Below are positions 62,513 to 64,000 of a DNA stretch of 64,000 nucleotides, one piece after another (the first letter of the stretch is position 1; each line of letters starts with the position of its first letter). The stretch lies in assembly GCF_004152935.1 (NCBI RefSeq), contig NZ_SETE01000008.1, forward strand, positions 1 to 64,000. Reading direction: 5' to 3'. The notes under the pieces were generated by a model that was not told the origin of the DNA, did not search any database, and saw nothing but the letters and a program-made list of their open reading frames with translations. The position numbers and the translations under genes were made by a program. This DNA is from Brumimicrobium glaciale. GTDB lineage: Bacteria; Bacteroidota; Bacteroidia; Flavobacteriales_D; Crocinitomicaceae.

Positions 62513-63280
62513 ATGGATGTACGATTAAAAGCATTTGAACGCTTGCTTAATATAATGGATGATTTGAGAGCAAAATGTCCATGGGATAAAAAACAAACTT
62601 TAGAATCTTTAAGACACTTAACTATCGAGGAAACATACGAATTGGCTGACGCTATTTTGGACAATGACCTTGATGAATTGAAAGGTGAAATTGGAGATGT
62701 GATGTTACACATGGTTTTCTACAGTAAAATAGCCAGCGAGAAAGGTGCTTTTGATATTACAGATGTTTTGAATGCCATTTGTGATAAACTTGTTCATCGT
62801 CATCCTCATATTTATGGTGATGTAATTGCCGAAGATGAGGCTACAGTAAAAGCCAATTGGGAGAAATTGAAATTAAAAGAAGGAAAAAAATCAGTTCTTC
62901 AAGGCGTTCCAAAATCACTTCCATCATTAGTTAAAGCTGCCCGAATTCAAGAGAAAGTAAGAGGAATTGGCTTCGATTGGGACGATTCTAAACAAGTGCT
63001 TGCAAAAGTTCACGAAGAATTAGCGGAACTAGAAGTAGAAGTCAAAAACAACAGCGATCAAATAGAGCAGGAATTTGGAGATGTAATGTTTTCGATGATT
63101 AACTATGCTCGATTTATTGGAGTAAATCCAGAAACAGCTTTAGAAAGAACCAATAAGAAATTCATTAAGCGTTTTCAGTATATGGAAGTAAAAATGAACG
63201 AAGAAGGAAAAAAGTTTGACGAGATGAATTTAGAACAAATGGACGTCTATTGGGAACAAGCAAAAAAAGCTGTTGGTTAA
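62513..63280 (+). CDS. mazG: Nucleoside triphosphate pyrophosphohydrolase MazG
   Basis: Two MazG domains in 255 residues. The N-terminal has CPWDKKQTLESLRHLTIEET and ELADAILDNDLDELKGEIGD with the EExxE...ExxD metal sites. The C-terminal has AELEVEVKNNSDQIEQEFGD and VMFSMINYARFIG. It hydrolyses NTPs and dNTPs to monophosphates and can reduce ppGpp signalling. Length is standard for the long bacterial form. It is the first gene after an intergenic stretch of 265 bases. Confidence 0.95.
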   Translation: MDVRLKAFERLLNIMDDLRAKCPWDKKQTLESLRHLTIEETYELADAILDNDLDELKGEIGDVMLHMVFYSKIASEKGAFDITDVLNAICDKLVHRHPHIYGDVIAEDEATVKANWEKLKLKEGKKSVLQGVPKSLPSLVKAARIQEKVRGIGFDWDDSKQVLAKVHEELAELEVEVKNNSDQIEQEFGDVMFSMINYARFIGVNPETALERTNKKFIKRFQYMEVKMNEEGKKFDEMNLEQMDVYWEQAKKAVG

Positions 63281-63356
63281 CTCTAGCTACAGTAAAATAA
63301 ACAGTATGCACTTTTTAAAGAAATCTCGTTAATAAAAGCTAAAAAAATCCTTATCT

Positions 63357-64000
63357 ATGCGTGATATTTACTTACTAAATTTAAACATTTTGAAAAAATT
63401 TCTATTTTTCTTAACTCTTATACTTTCTACATCAGCAATTTTCGCACAGTCGGAATTCACAGTAAGGGGTTTTGTATATAATTCCGAAAATGGTGAAGCC
63501 GCTGCTTTTGTGAAGGTTCTAATTAAGCCAATTGTATTCAAAGCAAATGATGAACTCAATGGTGCAACAACAGATTTAGATGGTTATTTCCAATTTTCTT
63601 CTCTTAAGTCTGGTAATTATGCAGTTGAAGTAAGAAGTGCTGAGCACCTCAGTATTTTTGACACAATAACTTTAGGTGATAAAGAATTGACAACGCTTCG
63701 TTATGAATTAGTAAAAAGTGAGGAAGTAAAAGAAATGGAAGAAGTTGCTATTTTCGGTCAGGACCAATCAAAACGTAATAACGTAGAGATGTCAGTAAAT
63801 AAACTAAACCAAGAAAGTTTAGAGCGTTTACCAAGTTTTGGAGCTGAAAACGATATTCTTTCTGCATTTGCAATTACACCAGGAGTAGTAAGTACTGGTG
63901 ATCAAGGTGGTCAGTTGTATGTGCGTGGAGGAACACCAATTCAAAATAAAATCACGTTAGATGGAATGACGATTTATAATCCATTTCACTCCATTGGATT
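63357..64000 (+). CDS. TonB-dependent receptor with carboxypeptidase-regulatory-like domain (5' part)
   Basis: The frame runs off the window edge. A signal peptide ends in AIFAQ. Then a CarboxypepD_reg-like domain (FTVRGFVYNSENGEAAAFVK, TTDLDGYFQFSSLKSG) is followed by the plug domain (LPSFGAENDILSAFAITPGV, GGQLYVRGGTPIQNKITLDG). ATG at 63357 is in frame and used here. TTG at 63390, which starts the signal peptide more tightly (LKKFLFFLTL), is an alternative. It would be an outer-membrane TonB-driven importer; the plug sequence is of the general Bacteroidota type (not clearly SusC). Confidence 0.92.
   Translation, partial: MRDIYLLNLNILKKFLFFLTLILSTSAIFAQSEFTVRGFVYNSENGEAAAFVKVLIKPIVFKANDELNGATTDLDGYFQFSSLKSGNYAVEVRSAEHLSIFDTITLGDKELTTLRYELVKSEEVKEMEEVAIFGQDQSKRNNVEMSVNKLNQESLERLPSFGAENDILSAFAITPGVVSTGDQGGQLYVRGGTPIQNKITLDGMTIYNPFHSIG

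Noticed and set aside
1-64000. tRNA or rRNA genes
   Set aside because: No cloverleaf-type sequence with a GGTTCGAATCC-like arm or rRNA-like stretch was noticed on either strand; a covariance search would settle it.

Overview
The window is AT-rich DNA from a member of the Bacteroidota, most likely order Flavobacteriales and plausibly a Crocinitomicaceae/Fluviicola-like organism. Six large secreted proteins end in type IX secretion (T9SS) C-terminal sorting domains (YPNP...G-Y/F-Y/F...KK-like ends). GldH-like and GldL-like gliding proteins, a SusC/TonB-type receptor at the right edge and -7 promoter motifs of the TAnnTTTG type point the same way. No rRNA, tRNA or CRISPR array was found.

Left end (1-9.3 kb) is accessory and decayed. 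The left edge carries the 5' part of a group II intron on the minus strand, inserted in a dispersed repeat whose uninterrupted copy lies at 5.3 kb. Then come an OmpA-like lipo/surface protein, an Ntn-hydrolase with a TPR tail, a J-domain protein, an MtfA-type peptidase, an AraC-regulator relic lacking its DNA-binding domain, a glutathione-independent formaldehyde dehydrogenase flanked by 22-bp direct repeats, a TMEM175-type K+ channel and a DTW-domain pseudogene.

9.3-13.5 kb: DoxX, OhrR-type MarR regulator and nitroreductase (redox stress cluster), an Mpo1-like protein behind a (TTC)10 microsatellite, a DEAD-box helicase and a GldH-like lipoprotein. 13.6-17.4 kb is a small defence island: a AAA+ ATPase and an S8 subtilase resembling the two-gene anti-phage system IetAS. 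The subtilase is interrupted by one in-frame ochre codon just before its catalytic Asp. The pair sits beside a relic of a second helicase gene and between two near-identical terminators.

17.4-28 kb: OsmC, a YpfJ-type zinc peptidase, a beta-helix T9SS protein, a 58-residue GldL-like membrane protein, amine oxidase, HbpS/GlcG protein, and a tight four-gene operon (lipoprotein, VTC polyphosphate-polymerase-like protein, DUF4956 membrane protein, DUF2490 outer-membrane barrel), which is the best candidate here for a poorly described system.

28-46 kb: UvrD/FBH1-like helicase, alpha/beta hydrolase, class C serine hydrolase, a 205-bp nested palindrome, Kelch T9SS protein, DUF1905/YdeI, AlkB-like dioxygenase, DUF1801, a truncated YdeI protein, a T9SS metzincin protease, a GT39-like membrane glycosyltransferase and a 1571-residue repetitive T9SS surface protein.

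46-64 kb: GNAT, VOC protein, a MacAB-like tripartite transporter set without an outer-membrane channel, a DUF2007 protein, a LamG-like T9SS protein, FAD oxidoreductase, a second LolD/FtsX-like ABC pair, a thioredoxin-fold protein, an Omp28-like T9SS protein, a heptamer minisatellite, a small NqrM-like Cys-rich membrane protein, a GIN-domain lipoprotein overlapping a PagL-like lipid A deacylase, MazG and the start of a TonB-dependent receptor. Family names were assigned by reading motifs, not by database search.
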